Shown one piece after another: positions 17,127-25,086 of a stretch of DNA of 64,000 bases. This DNA is from Rhodocyclales bacterium. GTDB lineage: Bacteria; Pseudomonadota; Gammaproteobacteria; Burkholderiales; Rhodocyclaceae. The position numbers were made by a program, and so were the translations under genes. The DNA lies in the NCBI GenBank assembly GCA_028292505.1, contig JAQGMF010000020.1, positions 1 through 64,000 on the forward strand. The letters are read 5' to 3'. The first letter of the stretch is position 1; the number at the start of each line of letters is the position of its first letter. The notes under the pieces were generated by a model. That model was given only the letters and a program-made list of their open reading frames with translations. It ran no database searches and had not been told where the DNA came from.

Positions 17127-19019
17127 TTAGTCCTTGCCGGGCTGCGCCCACCAGGTTACGGTCAACCAGATTTCTGCTTGATAGTACGAAGGCATAATTT
17201 CTGGCTGGGCAAACTTGCCGTTTTGCCACGCAACGCGGAAACTGTTGAGGTACCACTGCGGTATAGCGTAATGACCATGCCGTAGCACGCGGTCCATCGC
17301 GCGCACTGCGGTGATGAGCTGGGGGCGGGTGCGTGCGGCGATGGCCTGGTCGATCAGTACATCCACGGCAGGATCGTGCACGCCGGCGTAGTTGGTCGAT
17401 CCGTTGGTGCGTGCGGCCTGCGAGGAAAACAAGTCCTTAAGCTCCTGTCCGGGGGCTTCGTTTCCTGGCGAGCGAAAACTGATGACATCGAAATCGAATG
17501 TTTCCATACGCTTTTGGTAAACGGCTGCATCCATGACGCGAATATTTGCCCGAATGCCCAGCTTTTCCAGATTCTTGAACATCGGTGCAAGAACACGGGC
17601 TATCGCCGCCCCTTGCGTTTGTGCTTCAAGGAACTCTATGACAAAGGCGTTTCCCTTCGCGTCGCGCAATGCACCGTCACGATAAGTCCAACCGGCCTGT
17701 CCCAACAGGTCGCGTGCATGGCGCAGATTGTCGCGCAGGCTCGATGGCGGTGCGGTCACCGGCGGTACGGGAGCCGGCTGCGTGAAGACGCGTTCCGGCA
17801 GCTTGCTGCGCAACGGATTCAAGAGCGCTAGTTCATCCTCGCCTGGCAAGCCCTTGGCCTCGAAATCTCCGCCCGGAAAGTAGCTCGTCACGCGTGCATA
17901 GCTGTTGTAGAAAAGCATCCTGTCCATCCACTCGAAGTCGAGAACGGACTCAAGCGCTTCGCGCACTCTCACGTCCGCAAACTGCGGGCGCCGTGTATTC
18001 AAAATGAATGCCTGAAAATCGCCGGCATTTCGGGTTGGCAGCACACGTTTGACGATTGCACCCGAATCGAATTTCGCACCCGTGAAAGTGCGCGCCCACT
18101 GTTTCGCGCTGAAGACTTGGGTGTAGTCGAACTCGCCAGCTTTGAAAGCTTCGGTTTGCACAATCTCGTCACTGTATATGCGGTAGTGAACGCGCTCGAA
18201 GTTGTACATGCCACGCCGCACGGGCAAGTCCTTCGCCCAGTAAGTGTGGTCGCGTTCATAGCTGACATCGCGGCCAAAATCTTCTTGGCCGATGCGATAG
18301 GGGCCGCTGGCAATGGGCTTGTCCATGACGACTTCGTCAAATTTCTTGCCCGCTCCCCATTTGTGACTGAAAACGGGAATGCCGCCGACGACCAATGGCA
18401 GGCTTGTACTAGGTTGGCTGAATTCAAAACGGATAGTGCGCTCACCGATCACGACTGCTTTCTTAATTTCGCTATAGAGGTTGGCCAGCATGGGTGAAGC
18501 CTCTTTGCTCGTGAGACGGTCAAAACTGTATTTGACGTCCTGTGCGAGCACCGGCGAGCCATCCTGAAAACGCGCCGCAGGGTTCAGATGAAACGTTACG
18601 GACAGCTTGTCCGAGGCGACGCTGACATCATCCGCAAGGAGTCCGTATGAAGTCGTCGGTTCATCCATTGACGGGGTCAGCAGGCTCTCGAAAACAAGAC
18701 TATCTATTGGGGGTATGTAACTACCTAAGCCTGGCGCGGCTATGCCCTTGAGTGTAAAGGGATTGTATTTGTCATATTGGCTGATGACGAATGGCGTTAC
18801 GAGCGTTACGTCTCCGCCCTTCGGCGCATCTGGATTCACCCAGTCGAAATGTTGAAAGCCGGCGGCGTATTTGATGTCGCCGAACTGCGCATAGGCATGC
18901 GCGGCAAACGTGTTTGCTGATTGCAGCAAGGCAACAAGAAATATGATAACGGCAAATGCGGTTCGCCCGCAGAGCTGCGAAGATGGATATGCGTAGCGCT
19001 GTGCTTGTTGTCGGACCAT
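17127..19019 (-). CDS. yejA: Peptide ABC transporter substrate-binding protein (YejA type)
   Basis: Encodes 630 residues with a signal peptide (hydrophobic 18-35, cleavage near TFAA-HAYA). The mature part is a family 5 extracellular solute-binding protein: YAAGFQHFDWVNPDAPKGGDV near the start and the ligand-domain segment TYWAKDLPVRRG are typical of YejA. It captures peptides in the periplasm for YejBEF. A longer open frame runs to 19235 but would overlap the divergent amidohydrolase, so the ATG at 19019 was taken; no strong ribosome binding site marks it. Confidence 0.88.
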   Translation of the reverse strand: MVRQQAQRYAYPSSQLCGRTAFAVIIFLVALLQSANTFAAHAYAQFGDIKYAAGFQHFDWVNPDAPKGGDVTLVTPFVISQYDKYNPFTLKGIAAPGLGSYIPPIDSLVFESLLTPSMDEPTTSYGLLADDVSVASDKLSVTFHLNPAARFQDGSPVLAQDVKYSFDRLTSKEASPMLANLYSEIKKAVVIGERTIRFEFSQPSTSLPLVVGGIPVFSHKWGAGKKFDEVVMDKPIASGPYRIGQEDFGRDVSYERDHTYWAKDLPVRRGMYNFERVHYRIYSDEIVQTEAFKAGEFDYTQVFSAKQWARTFTGAKFDSGAIVKRVLPTRNAGDFQAFILNTRRPQFADVRVREALESVLDFEWMDRMLFYNSYARVTSYFPGGDFEAKGLPGEDELALLNPLRSKLPERVFTQPAPVPPVTAPPSSLRDNLRHARDLLGQAGWTYRDGALRDAKGNAFVIEFLEAQTQGAAIARVLAPMFKNLEKLGIRANIRVMDAAVYQKRMETFDFDVISFRSPGNEAPGQELKDLFSSQAARTNGSTNYAGVHDPAVDVLIDQAIAARTRPQLITAVRAMDRVLRHGHYAIPQWYLNSFRVAWQNGKFAQPEIMPSYYQAEIWLTVTWWAQPGKD

Positions 19020-19170
19020 GTTTACCGGGAAGCTGAAGGCTGGCTCGGGGTTGAGCGTGACGTTAAAGCAATGAGGCAACCAGTGACAAGAGTACCAGCC
19101 ATCGCGGCCTTCTGCCGCGCGCAGCGGAGTGTAAGATGAAGTTTGATCCCAGAAATTCCCGAGGCACGTC

Positions 19171-20364
19171 ATGTTGCAGATCATTCCCGAAGTCGCGGCC
19201 CGCAGTGCCGCGCTGAGCGCGATTCGACGAGACATTCACGCCCACCCCGAACTGGCTTTCGACGAGCATCGCACCGCCGCGCTAGTGGCCGACCGCCTCG
19301 AAGCGTTGGGCATCGAGACGCATCGCGGCATCGGCAAGACTGGCGTGGTTGGCGTGATTCGAGCCGGCAGCAGTACGCGTGCAATCGCCTTGCGCGCCGA
19401 CATGGATGCTTTGCCGATTCAGGAGAGCAACGACTTCGCACATCGCTCGCGCAATGCAGGCCGCATGCACGCGTGTGGACATGATGGGCACACGACGATG
19501 CTGCTCGGCGCGGCTGAGTATCTTGCGCGCACGCGCAATTTCGAGGGCACTGTCGTCTTGGTGTTCCAGCCAGCAGAGGAAGGACAGGGCGGCGGCGCGG
19601 CGATGATTGAGGACGGTTTCTTCGAACGCTTTCCCGTCGAGGCGGTGTTCGGCATGCACAACTGGCCGGGCATGCCCGCCGGGCGTTTCGGTGTCACGCC
19701 AGGGCCGATGATGGCCAGTGCGGACCGCTTCGATATTGTTGTCACGGGACGCGGCGCGCATGCAGCGATGCCGCATCAGGGTATCGATCCCATCGTGGCG
19801 ACGACACAGCTGGTGCAGGCGCTGCAGACGATTGCTGCGCGTACAACCGATCCACTCGACGCGGTTGTCGTTTCCGTCACGCAGTTTCATGCCGGCGATG
19901 CCTATAACGTGATTCCGGACGCGGCGCGCCTGTGCGGCACCGTGCGCACGCTCTCCGCAGCGGTCCGTGCGGCCACGCGCGCCGCGATGCAACGCATCTG
20001 CGACGGGGTGGCGATTGCGCACAAGGTGACAGTCGATCTCGACTACAAGGACGGTTATCCGCCGACCATCAATACGCTCGCCGAAGCACAGCTATGCCGC
20101 GAAGTTGCGGCCGATCTGGTTGGCGCTGACGGTGTTGAATGGGCGCTGCCACCGAGCATGGGCGCGGAGGACTTCGCCTATTTCCTGGAGAAGCGGCCCG
20201 GTTGCTACGTGTGGATCGGCAACGATGGCGAGGCGGGAGAGGCGAGCGAGGGGCAGGGCTGCATGCTGCACAACGCCCGCTACGATTTCAATGACAATAT
20301 CATCGTGCTCGGCGTGACGTACTGGGTGCGTCTTGCCGAGCGCTATCTGGCTGCAGCGCGTTAG
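19171..20364 (+). CDS. M20 family metallo-amidohydrolase (hippurate hydrolase/aminoacylase-like)
   Basis: Encodes 397 residues, typical for M20D amidohydrolases. Metal ligands are visible in MHACGHDGHTTMLLG and VFQPAEEGQGGGAAM, with the dimerisation-domain motif GRGAHAAMPHQGIDP and a late His in MLHNARYDFND. Family members cleave N-acyl or amide bonds of amino acids with Zn or Mn. It is divergent from the peptide importer yejABEF with about 150 nt between, so it may process an imported acylated peptide or amino acid; this is inference. Confidence 0.9.
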   Translation: MLQIIPEVAARSAALSAIRRDIHAHPELAFDEHRTAALVADRLEALGIETHRGIGKTGVVGVIRAGSSTRAIALRADMDALPIQESNDFAHRSRNAGRMHACGHDGHTTMLLGAAEYLARTRNFEGTVVLVFQPAEEGQGGGAAMIEDGFFERFPVEAVFGMHNWPGMPAGRFGVTPGPMMASADRFDIVVTGRGAHAAMPHQGIDPIVATTQLVQALQTIAARTTDPLDAVVVSVTQFHAGDAYNVIPDAARLCGTVRTLSAAVRAATRAAMQRICDGVAIAHKVTVDLDYKDGYPPTINTLAEAQLCREVAADLVGADGVEWALPPSMGAEDFAYFLEKRPGCYVWIGNDGEAGEASEGQGCMLHNARYDFNDNIIVLGVTYWVRLAERYLAAAR

Positions 20365-20372
20365 CTGATCGG

Positions 20373-20403
20373 CATATCGCCGACTGCAAACGTCGGCGAT
20401 ATG
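20373..20403. terminator. Bidirectional hairpin between convergent genes
   Basis: A 12-bp perfect stem (CATATCGCCGAC/GTCGGCGATATG) with a 7-nt loop sits in the 50-nt gap between the M20 gene and the convergent small-protein gene. No T-tract on either side, but the position suggests it marks 3' ends. Confidence 0.55.
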
Positions 20404-20414
20404 ACAGTCGCGTA

Positions 20415-20714
20415 TCAGTGAAACGGGATGATGATGGGCGGCAGGCCAATACGCACTACGACGCCTGGTTCCTCGCGGTAGACCGGTACGGCGTGCTCAT
20501 AGACGACTGGCGCGTAATAGCGCGGCGCGTAATAGCGCGGCTCGCGCACTACGTAACGGTGTTCGACGAAGCGTTCGCCGCGGTAGCCATGTTCGTAACG
20601 TTCGTGCCCCCAGCCATGGTTTTCATAGCGGTCATGCGCGCTGGCATTGGCTGATAAGGCCGCAACGCCCAAGCCGAACAGGATTGCTGAAATAAGGCGG
20701 TTTCTGGTCTTCAT
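20415..20714 (-). CDS. Small exported Tyr/His/Arg-rich protein
   Basis: Encodes 99 residues. The signal peptide (ISAILFGLGVAALSANASA) ends near residue 26. The mature part is dense in His, Tyr, Glu and Arg with repeats such as RYYAPRYYAP, and ends in a hydrophobic GLPPIIIPFH. Such short aromatic/His-rich periplasmic proteins occur widely in Proteobacteria without known function; metal or surface binding is a guess. GAGGAG precedes the ATG. A direct-repeat motif shared with the EF-hand gene lies 89 nt upstream. Confidence 0.75.
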   Translation of the reverse strand: MKTRNRLISAILFGLGVAALSANASAHDRYENHGWGHERYEHGYRGERFVEHRYVVREPRYYAPRYYAPVVYEHAVPVYREEPGVVVRIGLPPIIIPFH

Positions 20715-21128
20715 GATGGCATCTCCTCTATCGAAATCGTCAGCTCGGCGTGAGCTTTGCGTGACGATATGATGAGAGCTTAGCGAGGGCGTGGCAGGTA
20801 GGCTGTAAGAAGCTGTAAGCAAATGCTAAGGCGGTTCTGTTAGACAGAAATGTGTACAAATTGCGACGCATTCGGCGGACGCTTACACCCATTCGTGAGA
20901 AATTTGTAGTGGGGCTATTGCTAGGCGGGTAAGAATGCGCTTTGACGAATATGGTGTTTTTGATGGATTCGCTTATTGGCATTTTGTGGAACGCGAATGC
21001 ACCTGGTAGTCATACTAAACAATGTCTATATTGCAGTGCACCACACTGCAAATAACACCAAGAAAAGCCCCGGCTCTGCATGTAAGCCCATGCGAGCGAG
21101 TGATCAATCTAGAACAATCTATTGAGCT
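20715..21128. other. 414-bp divergent intergenic region
   Basis: Contains the 18-bp motif at 20804-20821 on the side of the 99-aa gene. The remainder (20822-21128) is AT-richer than the coding DNA and has no recognisable gene; it must carry the promoter of the 320-aa protein gene. Confidence 0.5.
20804..20821 (-). promoter_or_regulatory. Putative response-regulator box, copy B
   Basis: On the + strand it reads TGTAAGAAGCTGTAAGCA: two TGTAAG hexamers exactly 10 bp apart. It matches the motif at 9251-9268 at 15 of 18 positions, upstream of a second exported-protein gene on the same strand and at a similar distance. Confidence 0.5.
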
Positions 21129-22091
21129 ATGACTGACGCGAATCCTGTCGTTGTTTCCGTTGCAACCCCCGCCATCATTCCTTTTGGTAGCAAGCGTCTG
21201 ATCGATGGACAGGAGCGGGTGTACTACTACGGCTACTGGATCAAGACCTACGAGGCGCCGGAAGATACCCTGATGGCCAAGAAGCGTTTGATCGAGGCAC
21301 TGACGCGTCGCCTGTTCAATCATGTCGAGCATGGCATCAACATCCCCGGCCATCGTCTTGCCGAAGCGCGCACGGCATTCAGCGAAGAGACCGATCCTGA
21401 GAAAAAACGCGTCAAGGGCGCCATGCTGGCGGGTGCGCTGTTCAACCGCGCAACCGACATCTTCACCAAGCTGGTGGAACTGCAGGCGGCTGGCGTGGAG
21501 ATCGCGACCGACAATGCGCTGATGCGCGAATGCGGACGCTGCCTGCAAGAAGCCCTGGAGCTGGGCAAAACGGTTTTTCACCGCAGCGGTGAAGAGGGTA
21601 TCGATGAGCTTTGGGGTGAGCCCTTCAAGGCTTTTTCGATTCCCGTGGAAGCGGTTTACGAGAGCCGCTACATCAAGATTGCTCAGGCCATGCGCGATAT
21701 CGATACCTTGACCGAGGCGCTTATCGAAACCTTCGATGGCGATGCGATGTTCGACGGCATCGTCCAGGTGATTCGTCACTTTGCTGAGACCGCAAAAATC
21801 AAGACCGAAACGCTGCGCACGGATACAAATATCTTCGACATCTGGTCCGAGTTCGCGGTGGCCGGCGAGCGCTTGCGCAATTTTCATCCGCATCTGCCGC
21901 CGCGGCCCACCGACGCGCAGACTCGTCAAGCCGAGCATGGCGTGCGTCTGGCGCGTCAGGTGCGTGGTTTGGTGTGCGACATCACGCGCGCGCGCGTTTC
22001 GATGCCCAAGAGCGCCGAGCAGATCGTTGAGCGCTGCACGGTTTTTCGCGCAACTTATCCGAAGTTGTCGAAGACGGCCGCATTAGCTTGA
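21129..22091 (+). CDS. Conserved-looking protein of unknown function, 320 aa
   Basis: Encodes 320 residues without signal peptide or membrane segments. The N-terminus has an aromatic run (RVYYYGYWIKTYEAP); the rest is predicted largely helical, with a Cys pair in MRECGRCLQEALELG and many charged residues (ALTRRLFNHVEHGINIPG, MRDIDTLTEALIETFDGDAMFDG). I cannot assign it to a family. Composition and codon use look like those of neighbouring genes, so it is likely a genuine resident gene. It stands alone and converges directly (no gap) with the hydrolase gene that follows. Confidence 0.7.
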   Translation: MTDANPVVVSVATPAIIPFGSKRLIDGQERVYYYGYWIKTYEAPEDTLMAKKRLIEALTRRLFNHVEHGINIPGHRLAEARTAFSEETDPEKKRVKGAMLAGALFNRATDIFTKLVELQAAGVEIATDNALMRECGRCLQEALELGKTVFHRSGEEGIDELWGEPFKAFSIPVEAVYESRYIKIAQAMRDIDTLTEALIETFDGDAMFDGIVQVIRHFAETAKIKTETLRTDTNIFDIWSEFAVAGERLRNFHPHLPPRPTDAQTRQAEHGVRLARQVRGLVCDITRARVSMPKSAEQIVERCTVFRATYPKLSKTAALA

Positions 22092-22976
22092 TCACAGCTT
22101 TTGCAAGCGCTCTTCAAGCGCTTCGATATATGCCGGAAACATGTGAATGTCATTATGCGTTGCGTCCGGCAGGACCAGCAGCTGCGCATCCGGTTTGAGT
22201 TCCTTGAGTCGCCTCGCATGCGAGACATTGATCAGCTCATCGTGTCCACCGTGCAGGATCAGCGTGGGTATGCGCACAGCGGGTAGCCACAGATCGGTAC
22301 GCATCGGATAGCGCATTACGAAGCCGGGTACCCAGGGATACTGTTCGCGGGCGATCTGCAGCAGGCTGAGGTAGGGCGATACCAGCACCAGCAACGACAC
22401 ATTGTTCGACGCGGGTGCGGACGCGGCCAGTTCGGTGGCGAGTCTGGTTGCCAGGCCGGTGCCCAGCGAGCGGCCATAAATGACGTTCTTGCGCCCCGTG
22501 TATTCTTTCTCGACGTGTTTCCAGGCAGCCAGCACATCGGCATGTAGTTGCGCTTCGCTGGCGATTCTTCCGCTGCTCTTGCCGAAGCCACGGTAGTCGA
22601 TCATGAAAAGGTCATACCCATTGCGTTGGTAGAAGTCCGTGCTGGTCAGCCAGCTTTGCAGGTTACCGCCGTTGCCATGCAGAAAGAAGATCACCCCTTT
22701 CGCATGGGGCTGACGAAAGTGCAGGGCGGACAGCGTCGCGCCGGGCACGGCAATCTTTTCTTCTGTCACGTCGGGCAACTCGAAGCGATAGTCTGCTGGC
22801 AGCGGGACCGGGAAGAACAGCAAGGACTCTTGCCGGAAGTACAGCCAGCTCAGCGCAAAGACGAATACGACGACGGTCAGCAGCAACATGCGGTAGACGA
22901 AGCGTCCGAGTATCGGCAAAAAGTTCGTGAGAGGCGTCTTCAGCTGTGTCTGAGGGGTATCTGTCGCTACGGACAT
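22092..22976 (-). CDS. Membrane-anchored alpha/beta hydrolase
   Basis: Encodes 294 residues. A single N-terminal helix (about 29-46) anchors a BEM46/ABHD13-like hydrolase. The triad is visible: Ser170 in GRSLG, Asp246 in GGHDEL and His274 in DATHNDIH; the oxyanion loop is HGNGGN (100-105). Family members are esterases or thioesterases of mostly unknown substrate. The catalytic domain should face the periplasm. Its stop lies immediately beside that of the preceding gene. Confidence 0.82.
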   Translation of the reverse strand: MSVATDTPQTQLKTPLTNFLPILGRFVYRMLLLTVVVFVFALSWLYFRQESLLFFPVPLPADYRFELPDVTEEKIAVPGATLSALHFRQPHAKGVIFFLHGNGGNLQSWLTSTDFYQRNGYDLFMIDYRGFGKSSGRIASEAQLHADVLAAWKHVEKEYTGRKNVIYGRSLGTGLATRLATELAASAPASNNVSLLVLVSPYLSLLQIAREQYPWVPGFVMRYPMRTDLWLPAVRIPTLILHGGHDELINVSHARRLKELKPDAQLLVLPDATHNDIHMFPAYIEALEERLQKL

Positions 22977-23046
22977 GGCTGGGAAAAGTGGTAGTCGATG
23001 TCGCGTCTACGGCGCATGCCGTGTTCTGGATGCGCAGCGATCGTGC

Positions 23047-23086
23047 TTATTTGTCATTCCGGCGAGAGAGCCGGAATGACGAATAA
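23047..23086. repeat. 40-bp palindromic element (REP-like)
   Basis: A 17-bp stem, perfect except for one G-T pair, with core arms GTCATTCCGGC/GCCGGAATGAC and a GAGAGA loop. It lies 25 nt after the psiF stop and could act as its terminator. The GTCATTCC core resembles the arms of the element at 11155-11254. Confidence 0.65.
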
Positions 23087-23110
23087 ATATCTGCGTGGGT
23101 AGTGCAGTGA

Positions 23111-23371
23111 CTACTTGGCGTCGGCGACGCACTTCTTGACGAAACTATTCTTGGCCGCGCCCGCAAGTTTCTTGTCGGTGGCCTTGGCCTCGCAGGAAGC
23201 CTGGGCCGGCGAGGCGCTGGCGCCGTTGCACTTCTTGATGAAGCTGTTCTTGGCTGCGCCCGCCAGTTTTTTCTCTGCGGCCTGGGCTTCGCAGGAAGCG
23301 TCGGCGGCAAACGCGGCGTTGGCGGTGAGCACTGCAGCGAGAATGGCAGCGAGGGCGATGAGATGACGCAT
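23111..23371 (-). CDS. PsiF-repeat protein
   Basis: Encodes 86 residues: a signal peptide (about 1-23) followed by two nearly identical 22-residue PsiF repeats spanning Cys27-Cys48 and Cys60-Cys81, each with the core KKLAGAAKNSF(I/V)KKC. The E. coli relative PsiF is phosphate-starvation induced and of unknown function; the paired Cys in each unit suggests disulfide-closed hairpins in the periplasm. Downstream lies a strong palindrome that probably ends the transcript. Confidence 0.85.
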   Translation of the reverse strand: MRHLIALAAILAAVLTANAAFAADASCEAQAAEKKLAGAAKNSFIKKCNGASASPAQASCEAKATDKKLAGAAKNSFVKKCVADAK

Positions 23372-23478
23372 TAGTGGGCTCCTTCGAAGGTGACAGGTTA
23401 GGTGTGCGTAACTGACCAAGGCTTGCAGACGCATTCTAACGCCTGATCTGGCGGCATCGCCTTCAATTTCTAGCGTTC

Positions 23479-24324
23479 TTATTTCGCTTGCGCGTCCAGC
23501 GTGAAATCAGCGCTTGCGTCTTCGGCCAGTGCCTTGGTCAGCCAGGGCATGACTTGCTTGAGGGTGGCCGTCAGCGTCCACGGCGGATTGATCACGAACA
23601 TGCCACTGCCATGCATGCCGAAGCCATCGCTCGTCGGGCCGCGGACACTCAAGGTGACGTGCAGCCAGTTGTCGCATTTGAGCGCGCGTAGTTTCTGCGG
23701 CAGGAAGCGCGCTTCGGGCTTGGGCAGCATGGGATGCCAGACAGCGTAAGTGCCTGTGGAAAATCGCTCCAAGGCTTCCTTGAGCGTCGTTGCCACGCGG
23801 CCATAATCCTCGCGCAATTCGTATGACGGATCAATGAGAACGAGTGCGCGTTTTGACGGCGGTGGAAGTAGCGCCTTGAGCGTCGCAAACCCGTCGTCGG
23901 CATAAACGATAGCTTGCTTGCCGGAGTGGCCGAAGTAGCTGGCCAGCGTGCGATGATCGGTACTATGCAATTCGAATAGCCGTAGTCGGTCCTGCTCGCG
24001 CAAGGAGCGCTGAGCCAGCCAGGGTGAGCCAGGATAGGTTTGCAAACGGTCATTCGTGTTGAGGGCGCGCACTTCGGCGACATAGTCGGCGACAGCAGGC
24101 GGCAGATCGTTACGCGCCCACAGACGAGCAATGCCACCTTCATATTCGGAGAGCTTCGTGGCGTGCTCCGAATCCAGCGCGTACATGCCGGCACCGGCGT
24201 GCGTGTCGATGACCCAGAAAGGTTTGTCCTTCTGCGTCATGTAGCGCAGTAGTTGCACCAGCACGAGATGTTTGAGAACGTCGGCGTGATTGCCGGCGTG
24301 ATAGGAGTGGCGGTAGCTGAGCAT
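23479..24324 (-). CDS. rlmJ: 23S rRNA (adenine(2030)-N6)-methyltransferase
   Basis: Encodes 281 residues, the normal RlmJ (YhiR) length. It begins with the diagnostic MLSYRHSYHAGNHADVLKH. The SAM site is at DTHAGAGMYAL and the catalytic N6-adenine motif appears as DPSYE. It methylates A2030 of 23S rRNA. The open frame extends far upstream, but the conserved N-terminus fixes the start here. Confidence 0.95.
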   Translation of the reverse strand: MLSYRHSYHAGNHADVLKHLVLVQLLRYMTQKDKPFWVIDTHAGAGMYALDSEHATKLSEYEGGIARLWARNDLPPAVADYVAEVRALNTNDRLQTYPGSPWLAQRSLREQDRLRLFELHSTDHRTLASYFGHSGKQAIVYADDGFATLKALLPPPSKRALVLIDPSYELREDYGRVATTLKEALERFSTGTYAVWHPMLPKPEARFLPQKLRALKCDNWLHVTLSVRGPTSDGFGMHGSGMFVINPPWTLTATLKQVMPWLTKALAEDASADFTLDAQAK

Positions 24325-24406
24325 GCGATCTTTCGGCAATGGAGAGCCGCAATGGAATGGCTGCGCGCGCGCATTCCATGACGTTCTCCGGCGTCCGATT
24401 GTAGCT

Positions 24407-24922
24407 TCAGTGCAGCTTGCCGTCCGCGTAAAGCTTGTCGAATTTTTCCCGTGCGCGAATGTACTCGTTGCTGCAGTCGACGCGGATGGCGTCATCCGTC
24501 GGGGCATCGCATCGCTTCGATTTCTTGAAGAAGTGTTGCCACGCAGCGTCCTTGCGCGCTTCTTCGGCTTGCGCGGCGACGGCCGCTTCATCGCGGGCAC
24601 GCATGACATCGGCCTTTTTTTGTTCGCGTCGCGCCCGATCCTGCTCAAGCAGCGCCTCCTCACGCCGTTGGCGCTGGACACGGGCTTCGACGGCAAGACG
24701 TTCGTCTTCTGCCGAGTCTGTGGCGCTTGCATCGGCCGTTGGCACTGTCTTGGCAGCAACGATCGGCGCAACGGCGGGACGCAGGAAGTGGTCCGCCAGT
24801 TGGCGAGCGCCGAATACGATGACTGCGGCAATCAACAGCGCCAGGAGCAGATGTTTACCCGAGTCCTGGGTGGGGCGCGCTTCGTCAACGTAGTCGGGAT
24901 CCTGCATCACGGCGTCAGCCAT
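24407..24922 (-). CDS. Single-pass membrane protein with coiled coil, unknown function
   Basis: Encodes 171 residues: a short acidic N-tail, one transmembrane helix (about 24-42), a charged coiled coil (about 72-125, EARVQRQRREEALLEQ and onward) and a C-terminal part with two Cys (KRCDAPTDDAIRVDCSNEY) that could form a disulfide if periplasmic. I know of no named family. It is divergent from the membrane protein with the Mrr-like domain, 164 nt away. Confidence 0.65.
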   Translation of the reverse strand: MADAVMQDPDYVDEARPTQDSGKHLLLALLIAAVIVFGARQLADHFLRPAVAPIVAAKTVPTADASATDSAEDERLAVEARVQRQRREEALLEQDRARREQKKADVMRARDEAAVAAQAEEARKDAAWQHFFKKSKRCDAPTDDAIRVDCSNEYIRAREKFDKLYADGKLH

Positions 24923-25086
24923 ATTCTCGTTTCCGGTTCATGGGCGCTACCAGCATAGTCCCGTCGCAGGCCAGTTTGCCATCCTTCCACCGCCTCGTGG
25001 AAGCTGTCTGTCGCCTCGCACTTGGCATATGACCCCATACGCGGCTGCCGGACGTATGATTCGCCAAATCAATAACGGCGTCGACC

